Numbered from the stretch's first letter, positions 19,835 to 29,162 are shown. The stretch: 64,000 nucleotides of DNA from Variovorax sp. N23 (GCF_025486315.1 NZ_JAOOPY010000019.1:1-64000); one strand, 5' to 3'. The notes: a model not told the origin generated them from the letters alone. Numbers and translations are program-made.

Positions 19835-20554
19835 TTACATCGTCGGCCGCTCGAGCGGCCGCAGGTCGAACACCAGCACCTCGGCGTGGTCGCCCTTGGC
19901 GAAGCGCAGCTGGCGCTCGTCGCGGATGCGGACGCCGTCGCCTTCGCTCAGCTTCTCGCCGTTGACTTCGACGCTGCCGCGCGCCACGTGCACGTAAGCG
20001 TAACGGTCGGGGCTGATATCGAGTGCCGTGCTCTCGGCGCCGTCGAAGAGTCCGGCGTACATCCGCATGTCCTGGTGCACGCCGAGCGATCCGTCGGTGC
20101 CTTCGGGCGAGGCGATGAGGCGCAGCTGGCCGCGCTTCTTGGCGTCGCTGAAATGCACCTGCTGGTAGCGCGGCGCGGCGCCCTTCACCGACGGCACGAT
20201 CCAGATCTGCAGGAAGTGCACGCCCTCGGTCTTCGAGTGGTTGAACTCGCTGTGGCGCACCCCGGTGCCGGCGCTCATCATCTGCACGTCGCCCGGCCGG
20301 ATGACCGAGCCGGTGCCCATCGAATCCTGGTGCGCCAGCGCGCCTTCGAGCACATAGGAAAAGATCTCCATGTCGCGGTGCGGGTGGGTGCCGAAACCCT
20401 GCGCCGGGTCGACGCGGTCGTCGTTGATCACCAGCAGGTCCGAGAAGCCCTGCTGCTTGGGGTCGTGGTAGTGGCCGAAGGAGAAGGTGTGGCGGGAGCG
20501 GAGCCAGCCGTGGTTGGCGACGCCGCGCTGGTCGGCCTTGCGAAGTTCGAGCAT
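19835..20554 (-). CDS. Pirin-family protein (YhhW-like)
   Basis: A 239-residue bicupin. The N-terminal cupin has the metal-binding pattern GTHPHRDMEIFSYVLEG near 55-72 and a distal GVRHSEFNHS near 98, matching YhhW and its relatives with quercetin 2,3-dioxygenase activity. In bacteria the physiological role is unsettled, with stress or redox regulation proposed. An AAGGAA site precedes the ATG. It is divergent from a LysR gene across 193 bp, and that regulator is the likely controller. Confidence 0.87.
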   Translation of the reverse strand: MLELRKADQRGVANHGWLRSRHTFSFGHYHDPKQQGFSDLLVINDDRVDPAQGFGTHPHRDMEIFSYVLEGALAHQDSMGTGSVIRPGDVQMMSAGTGVRHSEFNHSKTEGVHFLQIWIVPSVKGAAPRYQQVHFSDAKKRGQLRLIASPEGTDGSLGVHQDMRMYAGLFDGAESTALDISPDRYAYVHVARGSVEVNGEKLSEGDGVRIRDERQLRFAKGDHAEVLVFDLRPLERPTM

Positions 20555-20711
20555 GATGCGTTCCTTGTCTTTTATCTGTCGATGAAATTCACGATTCGTT
20601 CTTGCATCTGCGCTGCGAGTGAATGCAGAAGATCGGTTAGAAGAAATCGTGGTGCGAGGAAAGTATCGAACGCGATGCCTCGTCGGATGCTGAAACGTTT
20701 ACGGCCGATTG

Positions 20712-20726
20712 ATCGATGATTTCGAT
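20712..20726. promoter_or_regulatory. LysR-type T-N11-A box
   Basis: An inverted repeat ATCGA-TGATT-TCGAT in the pirin/LysR gap, 22 bases before the LysR ATG. It fits the T-N11-A consensus of LysR binding sites (T at 20713, A at 20725). It is a single motif and short, so chance occurrence is possible. Confidence 0.4.
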
Positions 20727-20747
20727 GATTAATTTGGAGGCACTCCG

Positions 20748-21650
20748 ATGCTGAAGCTCACCCTGGAGGCGATCGAGCTGGTCGACGCCATCGCGCGCCA
20801 CGGCTCCTTCGCGGCCGCGTCGGAGCGGCTGCACAAGGTGCCCTCGACCATCTCGTACGCCATCGGCAAGCTCGAGGAACAGTTGGGCATCGCGCTCTTC
20901 ACCCGGCAAGGGCCGCGCGTCACGCTCACGCCGGCCGGGAAGGAGATGCTCAAGGAAGGCCGCTGGCTCATTGCCGCGGCGGCCGAGCTCGAATCGCGCA
21001 TGCGGCAGATCGCGACCGGCTTCGAGTCGGAGCTGCGGCTGGTGCACGATTCGCTCATCCCCACCAGCGCCTTCAACCACGACATCCGCGCCTTCGAGGA
21101 CCTGAACTGCGGCACGCGGCTGCGCATCGGCTGCGACACCATGACCGGCACCTGGGAGGCGCTGCGCGACGGCCGCGCCGACCTCATCGTCGCCGCCAGC
21201 GACGGGCCGGCCGGCGGTGGCTACAAGGCGGTGGCCGTCGGCAGCCTGTCCTTCGCCTTCTGCGTGGCGCCCACGCACCCGCTGGCGATGCTGCGCCGCC
21301 CGCTCACGCGGGCCGACCTGCTGCAGCACACGGCGGTGGTGGTGGGCGACGGCGCACGTGCCCTGTCCGACCGCACCATCGGCCTGCTGCCAGGCCAGCG
21401 TCGGCTCACGGTGCCGTCGATGGCCGCCAAGATCGCCTGCCAGATCGACGGCCTGGGCCACGGCTTCGTGCCGCGCGACTGCGTGCGCGAGGCGCTGGCG
21501 CACGGCACGCTGGTCGAGCTGGCCTGCGAGGAGTCGCGGCCGGAAGAAACCTTCTGGCTGGCCTGGAAGCCCGCCGCCACGGGCGAGGCGCTCAAGTGGT
21601 GGCGGGCCCGGCTGCAGCGGGAGCTGGTGCCGGCGATCCTGCCGGGCTGA
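20748..21650 (+). CDS. LysR-family transcriptional regulator
   Basis: A 300-residue LysR regulator. The HTH at 5-62 includes GSFAAASERLHKVPSTISYAIGKLEEQLGIALF, and the remainder is an effector domain with RIGCDTMTGTWEALRDGRADLIVAA. GGAGG lies eight bases before the ATG. It is divergent from the pirin-GNAT pair and converges with the autotransporter gene 17 bases away. Its likely target is the pirin promoter, by arrangement only. Confidence 0.87.
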   Translation: MLKLTLEAIELVDAIARHGSFAAASERLHKVPSTISYAIGKLEEQLGIALFTRQGPRVTLTPAGKEMLKEGRWLIAAAAELESRMRQIATGFESELRLVHDSLIPTSAFNHDIRAFEDLNCGTRLRIGCDTMTGTWEALRDGRADLIVAASDGPAGGGYKAVAVGSLSFAFCVAPTHPLAMLRRPLTRADLLQHTAVVVGDGARALSDRTIGLLPGQRRLTVPSMAAKIACQIDGLGHGFVPRDCVREALAHGTLVELACEESRPEETFWLAWKPAATGEALKWWRARLQRELVPAILPG

Positions 21651-21666
21651 GGCCGGGCGCCAGGCT

Positions 21667-24600
21667 TCAGAAGCGCCAGCGCAGATCGGCCTTCAGGCCA
21701 TGGCTGCGCACGCCGTCGCCACGCTGTCCCGCATAGGCCACGCCCAGCGTGAGGGATCGCTGCAGTTGCACATCGACGCCGGCCTCGGCCACCAGCGTGT
21801 TGCGTGCCACCGGGACGCCGGACACCGTGAAGGCGCTGCCGCCGTCGAAGGCCAGCGAAGCCTGCGGCGTGACATCGCCGTAGGCGCGCTGCCAGCCCAG
21901 CATGCCGCGCGCAGTCAGCTGGAAGCGGCCGAGGTCGAAGCGCTGACCAGCACGCAGCCCGAGGGTCGAGAAGGTGGTGCCCGTGGTCTCGCCGCGGCCC
22001 TGCAGTGCCGCGGAACCGCCGCGCTCGTCGACGCTGTCGGTGTGCAGGCGCACGTGGGCGAGGCTGGCGAAAGGCTCCAGGTCAACGCTGCCGGCCTGCA
22101 GTCGCCAGCCCAGTTCGCCGTAGGCCTGCGCGGTGTCGGCATGGTAGTCGGCCCGCGTGGCATCGGCGAAGCTGCCGAACGCGATGTGGCGCCGCGTGTC
22201 GATGTCGTGGCGCGTGTAGCTGACACCCGAGCGCAGGGCGAGGTCGCCCCATCGCCGGCCGCCATAGACGCCGAGGTGGTAGCTGTCGATCGAGGCGTGC
22301 GAGTCGCGGTCCGAGATGTCGGTCTTGTCGTGGCCGGCGCCGCCCATCACGCCCACGCGCCAGTCGCCCACCCGGCGGTCGGCACCCACGAGCACGCCGC
22401 TTGCGCTGCGGTCGGCGCGTGCGCCATTGCCATCGCCGGCGGCGCGGCCGTGCCCGTCGTAGGCGCGTGCCCAGGCACCATCGCCCGACGTGTCCTGGCT
22501 GGCGCGCAGATCGGTCGCGGCCATGGTGGCGTCGCCGTCTTGCCGCAGCCGCGCCAGGCTCGCGTCGCGCACGAAGCGGCTGTCTTCGACCAGGCCCGAT
22601 CGCACAGTGGCATGGACTTCGCCGGACAGTCGATCGAACGCGGTGCGCGCCGTCGCGGCGTCGGCCTGCCGCACGGCGGCGTAAACGCTGCCTGCGCCCA
22701 GTTGCTCGACGGCTTCCCCGGTGCTGCGCTGGTTGGCGGAGGTGCCCACCTGTTGGAACGGCACGTCGTTGCGTGCGAGGGTGAGCGTGACCTCCTGCGC
22801 GTCGTAGGCCAGCGATGGCGTGAGGAAGGCGAGGTTCGACGTGAGCGTGCCGAAGGTGCCCAGCACGCCGCCTCCGGCAGTCAGGATCGTGTAGCGGGTG
22901 GCCGGGGTCCAGCTGCCGTTGGCCGCCAGTACGTTGACCGTGGCGCCGCCCAGCGTGGCGGTGCCGGTGACGTCGATACGGTCGCTGTTGCCGGCGGCAT
23001 CGACTTCGACTTCGTAGGCCGAGCCGCTCTGGAATACCAGGTTGCCGGCGACGCGCAGCGTGCCGATCGAATTGCCCGGCGCCGCCGTGGCACCGGCCGC
23101 CAGCGTGGTGCTGCCCACCGTGCCAGTTCCTTTCAGGATGCCGCCGCTGCCGATGAGCATGTGGCCGCCCAGCGTCCCGTTGACCGAGAAGGCACCGCCA
23201 TCGACCGTGAGGCGGCCCGTGAAGGCCGAGCCGTCACCGTCGTAGCGCACCAGGCCCACGCCGGTCTTGCTCAGGCTGCCATCGCCCGATAGCGTGTTGG
23301 AGAGCACGCCGTCCTTGGCCTCGTTGATCACCAGTGTGCCGTGGTTCTCGATCGCGCCGGTGCCGAAGCTGCGGATGCCGCCGACGAGCGTGCCACCGCT
23401 CACCAGCGTGCCGCCCGAATACGTGTTGGTGCCGGTCAGCACCAGGGTCCCGGCATCCGTCTTTTCCAGTTGGGCCGTGCCCGTGAGTGCGTTGGCGATG
23501 GTGGCGGTATAGGCCGCTCCTGCCGAACTCCCGTCGCCCACGCGGATGGCGGCGCGGCTGCCGCTCAGCGCGATCGCATCGCCTTGCAGCCGGTAGCCGT
23601 TGCTCGCGAACTGCATGCCGGTGACCGCGACCTGCCCTTGCGTGCCGCTCACCGTCACCGTGCCGGGCGTGCCCTGGAAGATCGCGAAGCCGGGCGTCGG
23701 CGCCATGCTGGCGTTGACGAGTCCGTTGACCGTGGTCCAGTTGGTCGACGTGGCAGTCCAGGTTCCGTTGCCGCCATCGACCGCACCGTTGTCGGCAGCG
23801 CCTGTCGCGTTGCCGTCCCAGAAGTTCAACGTCTGTCCGCCGGTGTTGACCAGGTTGACCTCGCCCGCCGCCGCGGTCTGCACCGTGAGTGTGCTTCCCG
23901 AGGGCGAGGTACCGATGTCCAGCCCGTTGTCGATCAGCGCGCCGGTGTAGTTGAAGAGCCGGTACACGCCAGCGCTGAAGCCGCCCATGTCGTTCACGTT
24001 CAGCGAACCGTCGAGCGTCAAGGCGCCATGGACCTGGAAAAGCTGCGCCGCACCGGCGGTGCCCAGCGTGGCTTCGACGGTCGCGCCGCTGGCGAGCGTG
24101 AGCGAACCCGTGGTCAAGGTTTGGCCGCTCGTTCCTTTGAGCACGCCGCCCGAGGCCACCTCGACCGCGCCGGTGATGGTGCCGGTGCCACCGATCGCGG
24201 CGCCTTGACCCACCTGGACGCTGCTCGTCGTCAGGGCATGGTCCACGCGCAGCATGCCCGCATCCATGGTCACCGTTGCGGCCGTCAGCGCCGCCGTGGT
24301 GGTGGCGGTGCCGCCCACGGCCAACCTGAGCGCGCCGCTCGCGTTGATGGCGCCGAGCGAGAGGTTGTTGCTGTCGGTCACTTGCACCGCCGTTCCGGTG
24401 AGCGACAGGGTCCCCTGGAAGTCGTTGCCCGCGTTCGTGAGGGCGATGCCCGTGCCAGCGGCCAGCGATGCATTGCCGGTCAGGGTCAGCGCGCCGGTCT
24501 GGGTGATCGCGCCGCCGTTGCTGGTCGCCGACAGCGTGCCGTTCACCGTGCCGCTGCCCAGATTCAAGGCGCCGCTGCTGATCGCGGTGAGGTTGCCGGT

Positions 24601-27165
24601 GGCCAGGGTGCCCAAGGTCAGTGCGTTGGCGTCGGTGATCGCGGTGCTGCCGCCGGTCAGGCTGACCGCCTGGCCGAAATCGTTGCCGGCACTGGTCAAG
24701 GCGATGGCGCCGCTGCCGGCGTCGATGCTGCTGGTGTTGTTGACGGCGAGCACGCCGGCGCTTTGGGCGATCGCGCTGTTGCTGGTCGTCAGCGCCAGCG
24801 TGCCGGCGGTGACGTCGTGCGCCAGGGTGATGCCGTCGTCGCCGCGCATGCTCACGTTGTTGCCGGACAAGGCTGCAGCCGTGGCCAGCACGTTGCCGCT
24901 GCGTAGGGTCAGGTCGGCACTGCCGGTATCGATCGCGTTCGCCGGCAAGCTCAGCGTGCCGGCGGCGATCAAGGACAGCGCGCTGTTGCTGCCCAGGGTC
25001 AACGCGGCGACGTTCAGGTCGTTGCCGTCGACCAGGCGAATGCCGCTGCCGGTCAGCGATACGGCGCCGCCGAAATGGTTGCCGGCCTGTTCCAGCGTGA
25101 TCGAGCCGGCGCCGGCATTGAGGTTGCTGGTGCCGCTGACCGTGAGCGGATTGGTCGTGGACTGGCTGATCGCGCCACCGTTGCTGGTCGCGGACAGGGC
25201 GCCGGTCACCGTGCCGCGGCCCAGGTTCAGTGCGCCGCTGCTGATGGCGGTGAGAGTGCCGGTGGTCAGCGCGTCCAACGTCAGCGCGTTGGCGTCGGTG
25301 ATCGCGGTGCTGCCGCCGGTCAGGCTGACCGCCTGACCGAAGTCGTTGCCGGCGGTGGTCAGCGTGATCGCGCCGGTGCCGGCATTGAGTGCGCTGGTGC
25401 CGGTGACTGTGAGCGGGGTGCTCGCCGACTGCGTGATCGCGCCGTTGTTGCTGGTCGCGGCCAACGTGCCGGTCACCGTGCCGCTGCCCAGGTTCAAGGT
25501 ACCGGTACTGGTCGCGGTGAGGTTGCCGGTGGCCAGCGTGCCCAAGGTCAGCGCGTTGGCGTCGGCGATCGCGGTGCTGCCGCCGGTCAGGCTGACCGCT
25601 TGGCCGAAGTCGTTGCCGGTCGTGGTCAGGGTGATCGCGCCGGCACCGGCATTGAGGTTGCTGGTGCCGGTGACCGTGAGCGGGTTGCTCGCGGACTGGG
25701 TGATCGCGCCGCCGTTGCTGGTCGCGGAGAGCGTGCCGGTCACCGTGCCGCTGCCCAGGGTCAGTGCACCGCTGCTGGTGGCAATGAGATTGCCGGTGGC
25801 CAACGTGCCCAGCGTGAGGGCGTTGCTGGCGACGATCCGCGTGTTCCCGCCGATCAGTGACACCGTGTTCCCGAAGACGTTGTTTGCGTTGTCGAGCGTG
25901 ATCGCGTTCGCCCCCGTGTCGATCGATGTAGCGCCTGCGACGTTCAGGCTGCCGCTCTGCGCCAGGTTCCTGTCGTTGCGCACGATCAAGTTGCCCGACA
26001 CGTCCATCGTGCCGATCGCCGCGATCTGGTTAGTGCCGACAAAACTCGCATTGCCGCCGATGCTGCCCTCCAGCACCCCGGCGACATAGCTGCCCGTCTG
26101 CTGCACGCCGCCATCGGTACTGAAAGAGATCGTTCCGTCTCGCACGTTGACCTGACCGCTGTCCGTGATGGCGATCTGGCCGCTGGCGCCAGTGGCAATG
26201 AAGGCCACCGAGCCGTCGTTGTCGGAACCCGAGCCTGCGGCGGTGATGGTTCCGCTGTTGTCGATCAACTGGTTGAAGAGGCCGGGTGCCGCATAGGCCT
26301 GCAGGGTGATCCGGCCGCCGGGCGCCGACAGCGTGCCGGTGTTCGTGATGGCTGCCGGGTTGAGGGCCAGCTGCAGCGCGCCGGTGACGCTGGCGTTGAA
26401 GCCGCCGGATTCGTAGGTGAGCGTGGCCCTGTCGGCGGCGACCAGTTGGATGTTGCCGGCCGCGGCAGTGATCGGTCCTTGGTTGACGACCGCGCCGCCC
26501 AGCAGGATGACAGAGCCCGAGGCGGCGTTCATGGTTCCGCTGTTGGCGACCAGGGAGACAGTGTTTCCTCCGGCATCCAGTTCGTAGGTTCCCGCCATGA
26601 AGTCGGATGCCTGCATGCCCAGCGACGTGGCCAGCAGGCCGCCGACATTCACCGATGCGGTGCTGCCGAACAGGATGGCTGCGCGGTTGCTCAGCAGAAC
26701 CTGACCGTTTGCATTGAGGGTGCCTTGGATCTGCGTGGGATTGCCGCCGTTGATCACGCTGAGGCCTGCGCTGCTCGTGGCCGGCTGATTGAACGTCACG
26801 CTCGCGCCCGAGCCGATGTCGAAGGTCGACCAGGAGTGCGACATGCTCGACGAGCCCTGATCGATCGTCAATGTCGCGCCGACGGGACTGTTGATCGTCC
26901 CGGTGCCCCCGCTGATGCTTCCGCCGGTCGGCAGTTGGGAGGAAGTGACCTGCGCCATCGCCGCCTGTGCCAGGGCGAACCCCCATGTCGCAATCAGCGT
27001 GCGCAGCGGGAGCCGTGCGCCGTTCCGCTCCGTCGACGCCGGGTTCTTTTCATTGGCCCCTGGCACGTCGGAGCAAGTGGACTGGCAAGGTCCGCGCGCG
27101 ATCTCGCTGACCACTTGCCACATGTTCGTGCGGCGATTGAAAACGATGCGGTAGATGCGGTTCAT
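21667..27165 (-). CDS. Giant autotransporter with haemagglutinin-type N-terminus
   Basis: An 1,832-residue surface protein. It begins with an extended signal peptide region (ESPR: MNRIYRIVFNRRTNMWQVVSE). A filamentous-haemagglutinin-like TPS domain follows near residues 75-190, with SHSWSTFDIG and LLSNRAAILFG. Next come long Ser/Thr/Gly/Ala-rich beta-helix repeats and two passenger-associated repeats (GTNTYSGGTLVSGGTL and a second near 1440). The last 280 or so residues are an autotransporter beta-barrel ending in WRF. The TPS module normally belongs to two-partner secretion, whereas the barrel implies self-secretion. No TpsB gene is nearby. Likely an adhesin. The nearest upstream same-strand gene encodes an AraC regulator. 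Confidence 0.85.
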   Translation of the reverse strand: MNRIYRIVFNRRTNMWQVVSEIARGPCQSTCSDVPGANEKNPASTERNGARLPLRTLIATWGFALAQAAMAQVTSSQLPTGGSISGGTGTINSPVGATLTIDQGSSSMSHSWSTFDIGSGASVTFNQPATSSAGLSVINGGNPTQIQGTLNANGQVLLSNRAAILFGSTASVNVGGLLATSLGMQASDFMAGTYELDAGGNTVSLVANSGTMNAASGSVILLGGAVVNQGPITAAAGNIQLVAADRATLTYESGGFNASVTGALQLALNPAAITNTGTLSAPGGRITLQAYAAPGLFNQLIDNSGTITAAGSGSDNDGSVAFIATGASGQIAITDSGQVNVRDGTISFSTDGGVQQTGSYVAGVLEGSIGGNASFVGTNQIAAIGTMDVSGNLIVRNDRNLAQSGSLNVAGATSIDTGANAITLDNANNVFGNTVSLIGGNTRIVASNALTLGTLATGNLIATSSGALTLGSGTVTGTLSATSNGGAITQSASNPLTVTGTSNLNAGAGAITLTTTGNDFGQAVSLTGGSTAIADANALTLGTLATGNLTATSTGTLNLGSGTVTGTLAATSNNGAITQSASTPLTVTGTSALNAGTGAITLTTAGNDFGQAVSLTGGSTAITDANALTLDALTTGTLTAISSGALNLGRGTVTGALSATSNGGAISQSTTNPLTVSGTSNLNAGAGSITLEQAGNHFGGAVSLTGSGIRLVDGNDLNVAALTLGSNSALSLIAAGTLSLPANAIDTGSADLTLRSGNVLATAAALSGNNVSMRGDDGITLAHDVTAGTLALTTSNSAIAQSAGVLAVNNTSSIDAGSGAIALTSAGNDFGQAVSLTGGSTAITDANALTLGTLATGNLTAISSGALNLGSGTVNGTLSATSNGGAITQTGALTLTGNASLAAGTGIALTNAGNDFQGTLSLTGTAVQVTDSNNLSLGAINASGALRLAVGGTATTTAALTAATVTMDAGMLRVDHALTTSSVQVGQGAAIGGTGTITGAVEVASGGVLKGTSGQTLTTGSLTLASGATVEATLGTAGAAQLFQVHGALTLDGSLNVNDMGGFSAGVYRLFNYTGALIDNGLDIGTSPSGSTLTVQTAAAGEVNLVNTGGQTLNFWDGNATGAADNGAVDGGNGTWTATSTNWTTVNGLVNASMAPTPGFAIFQGTPGTVTVSGTQGQVAVTGMQFASNGYRLQGDAIALSGSRAAIRVGDGSSAGAAYTATIANALTGTAQLEKTDAGTLVLTGTNTYSGGTLVSGGTLVGGIRSFGTGAIENHGTLVINEAKDGVLSNTLSGDGSLSKTGVGLVRYDGDGSAFTGRLTVDGGAFSVNGTLGGHMLIGSGGILKGTGTVGSTTLAAGATAAPGNSIGTLRVAGNLVFQSGSAYEVEVDAAGNSDRIDVTGTATLGGATVNVLAANGSWTPATRYTILTAGGGVLGTFGTLTSNLAFLTPSLAYDAQEVTLTLARNDVPFQQVGTSANQRSTGEAVEQLGAGSVYAAVRQADAATARTAFDRLSGEVHATVRSGLVEDSRFVRDASLARLRQDGDATMAATDLRASQDTSGDGAWARAYDGHGRAAGDGNGARADRSASGVLVGADRRVGDWRVGVMGGAGHDKTDISDRDSHASIDSYHLGVYGGRRWGDLALRSGVSYTRHDIDTRRHIAFGSFADATRADYHADTAQAYGELGWRLQAGSVDLEPFASLAHVRLHTDSVDERGGSAALQGRGETTGTTFSTLGLRAGQRFDLGRFQLTARGMLGWQRAYGDVTPQASLAFDGGSAFTVSGVPVARNTLVAEAGVDVQLQRSLTLGVAYAGQRGDGVRSHGLKADLRWRF
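24420..25880 (-). repeat. Tandem passenger repeats within the autotransporter
   Basis: Near-identical units run through this block of the autotransporter gene. The clearest are about 89 codons (267 bp) each and begin with GNDFGQAVSLTGGST. Unit boundaries lie near 25870, 25611, 25344 and 25077. One longer unit runs down to about 24674 with an inserted stretch, and a shorter unit ends near 24420. Such repeats should form regular beta-helix coils and are prone to unequal recombination. Confidence 0.8.
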
Positions 27166-27281
27166 GGACGAGCCCAGAGCAGGAGACCATCACGCGCGCG
27201 ATCGCGCGAACGCTCTGGAGTTGTGGGAAGGCACGGGCTGATCGGCAAACACCTCCGTCAGCCCGGATGGAAGTGTTTCCA

Positions 27282-27310
27282 AGTGTATTTGAATGTATCT
27301 TATGGTGCAA
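27282..27310 (-). promoter_or_regulatory. Possible promoter of the autotransporter gene
   Basis: On the minus strand, TTGCAC (27310-27305) and TACACT (27287-27282) are separated by 17 bases in the only AT-rich part of the 205-bp gap upstream of the autotransporter. Match to the sigma-70 consensus is modest. The rest of the gap shows nothing I can name. Confidence 0.25.
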
Positions 27311-27370
27311 TTGGACGGCGGCCCCTTCCCACGGGGGCCCCCTCAACACCAGCCTTCAAGAAGCGCGGGC

Positions 27371-28276
27371 TCAATGTCGATGGAGCCGCCGCCATGCCGC
27401 CGGCGAACTGCCCATCCGCGCGCCGAAGACGCGCGTCAGGTGGCTCTGGTCCGCGAAGCCGCAGGCGATGGCGATCTCCGGGAGCGAGGCCGTGTCGTCG
27501 CGCAGCAGTTTCTGCGCGGCCTCGATGCGCTGCGCCGTGCGCCAGGCGTGCGGGGTCTGGCCGGTCGTGGTCTTGAAGGCCTTGCCGAAGTGGCTGCGCG
27601 ACAGGCCGCACGCGGTGGCGATCTCGGCGAGCGACATGTCGTGTGCCAGGTCGGCGCCGAGCAATTCCCGGGCGCGGCGCTCCTGCCACGGCGCCAGGCC
27701 CGCTGTGCCGCCCGCGCGGGGCGCCGAGCCGCCGTAGGCATGCGCGACGTGGGCATACAGGGCGAGCGCCATCTGGTCGAGGAAGAGGGCGCTGGCTTCT
27801 GTCGGCCGCTGCAGCGAAGGCAGCAGGGCGGCCGCGAGGTGCGTGAGCACCGGGTCGGCGGTGCCGGGCGCGCAGCGCAGTGCGCCGACTGCGGCCACGC
27901 CCGATTCCTGGGCGAACTCGTCCAGTGCCGCCCGCGTGATGCGGAACAGCACCGAATGGAAGGGGCTGCAGACATAGGCCGACGGGCGGGTCGCGAGGTC
28001 GGCGATGTGCACCGTGCCGGCCTCCAGCAGCCCCAGGTGCGTCTCACCGCCTTGCTGGAAGAAGCGCCGGCTGCCGGCGCGCGACAGCTCGACGCTGACG
28101 ACGAAGGCCTCGTCCGCCGGCAGCGGCGGCAGCACGAAGAGATGGGGCTGGGCGTACTGCATGCGCGCCATGTCCAGCGCACGCGTGCCCGCGCGGGACG
28201 CCTCCACCTCGTCGAGCCCGTACTGCCGTGCGAGCTGGCGGGCAAAGCGGTTGGGCGAGGCGGCGACGGCGGTCAT
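27371..28276 (-). CDS. AraC-family transcriptional regulator
   Basis: A 301-residue regulator. The C-terminal 100 residues hold two HTH units (LAEIATACGLSRSHFGKAF and LPEIAIACGFADQSHLTRVF). The N-terminal half has a weak AraC-binding-like region with no identified ligand. It lies upstream of the autotransporter on the same strand, 205 bp away, and downstream of the OmpR-type gene. It may regulate either. No ribosome site is obvious before the ATG. Confidence 0.84.
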   Translation of the reverse strand: MTAVAASPNRFARQLARQYGLDEVEASRAGTRALDMARMQYAQPHLFVLPPLPADEAFVVSVELSRAGSRRFFQQGGETHLGLLEAGTVHIADLATRPSAYVCSPFHSVLFRITRAALDEFAQESGVAAVGALRCAPGTADPVLTHLAAALLPSLQRPTEASALFLDQMALALYAHVAHAYGGSAPRAGGTAGLAPWQERRARELLGADLAHDMSLAEIATACGLSRSHFGKAFKTTTGQTPHAWRTAQRIEAAQKLLRDDTASLPEIAIACGFADQSHLTRVFGARMGSSPAAWRRLHRH

Positions 28277-28362
28277 GGGGCAGGTCGGTGGCGGAACGGC
28301 ATCTTAGGCAGCCGGCCTCGACCCTCCTGCCGGGCGGGACAAGGGTGAAAAGGGGCGCCCGC

Positions 28363-29094
28363 TCAGTTCAGCACGTCGACCGGCGTGTTGAAGACGTAGC
28401 CCGCGCCGCGCTCGGTCTGGATGAAGCGCGGCGACGACGGGTCGCCCTCGATCTTGCGGCGCAGGCGCAGGATCTGCACGTCGATGGAGCGGTCGTACAC
28501 CTCGGCGCCGTGCAGGCGTGACAGCTCGAGCAGGCGGTCGCGCGACAGCACGCGCTGCGGGGCTTCGCACAGGGCCTGCAGCAGGTTGAATTCGCCGTTG
28601 CTCAGGTCCACGCGGCGGCCATCGGGGGCGGTCAGCCGGCGGGCCAGCAGGTTCAGCTCCCAGCCGTCGAAGCGGTAGGCCCGCCGCTGCGTGTCGTGCG
28701 CGCCGGCCACCGCGTCGCCGCGCTTCTGGTAGCGCCGCAGCACGGCGCGGATGCGCGCGAGCATCTCGCGGTTGCTGAAGGGCTTGGTCACGTAGTCGTC
28801 GGCGGCCATTTCCAGGCCCATCACCCGGTCGGCTTCCTCGAGGCGGCCGGTGAGGATGATCACCGGGATCTCGCCGCTGTCGCGCAGGCCGCGGGCGAGC
28901 TGCATGCCGTCTTCGCCGTTCAGGCGCAGGTCGAGCAGGACCAGGTCGATCACATGCTCCTGCAGCAGCTGGTTCATTTCCGCGCCGGTGGCGGCGCCGC
29001 TCACGCGGAACTCGTTGTCGGCGAGGTAGGTGCTGACGAGGTCGCGGATCGCGGCGTCGTCGTCGACGACCAGGATGTGGGGGCGGTTGGCCAT
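28363..29094 (-). CDS. OmpR-family response regulator
   Basis: A 243-residue two-component regulator. The receiver domain has the acidic pocket DDD at 11-13, phosphoacceptor D55 (LVLLDLRL), a Thr in VIILTGR, and Lys in VTKPF. A C-terminal OmpR winged helix follows (VDLSNGEFNLLQAL, then RSIDVQILRLRRKIE). ATG 29094 is preferred because the receiver fold begins there; in-frame upstream ATGs would run through the palindrome at 29139. It is divergent from a receiver-only gene and a hybrid kinase, its probable partners. Confidence 0.88.
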   Translation of the reverse strand: MANRPHILVVDDDAAIRDLVSTYLADNEFRVSGAATGAEMNQLLQEHVIDLVLLDLRLNGEDGMQLARGLRDSGEIPVIILTGRLEEADRVMGLEMAADDYVTKPFSNREMLARIRAVLRRYQKRGDAVAGAHDTQRRAYRFDGWELNLLARRLTAPDGRRVDLSNGEFNLLQALCEAPQRVLSRDRLLELSRLHGAEVYDRSIDVQILRLRRKIEGDPSSPRFIQTERGAGYVFNTPVDVLN

Positions 29095-29138
29095 ATGGGC
29101 CGCGAGCGTAATGTAGATTCCCTGCATGCAGCAACCGC

Positions 29139-29162
29139 GCCATATTTCATATGAAACATGGC
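29139..29162. promoter_or_regulatory. 24-bp near-perfect palindrome between two-component genes
   Basis: In the divergent gap, the half GCCATATTTCAT faces ATGAAACATGGC. Eleven of twelve pairs are complementary. It is AT-rich within a GC-rich setting and centred at 29150/29151, about 55 bp from one start and 105 bp from the other. It is a good operator candidate for the adjacent OmpR-type regulator or another dimeric factor. Confidence 0.5.

Noticed and set aside
21217-24906. Long plus-strand frames opposite the autotransporter
   Set aside because: They mirror the repetitive passenger and show Val/Ala/Pro-rich repeats with no start signal; the minus-strand ESPR, passenger and barrel are decisive.
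24420-25880. CRISPR-like regular repeats
   Set aside because: The periodicity is 267 bp, the repeats are in frame, and they encode beta-helix units of the autotransporter.
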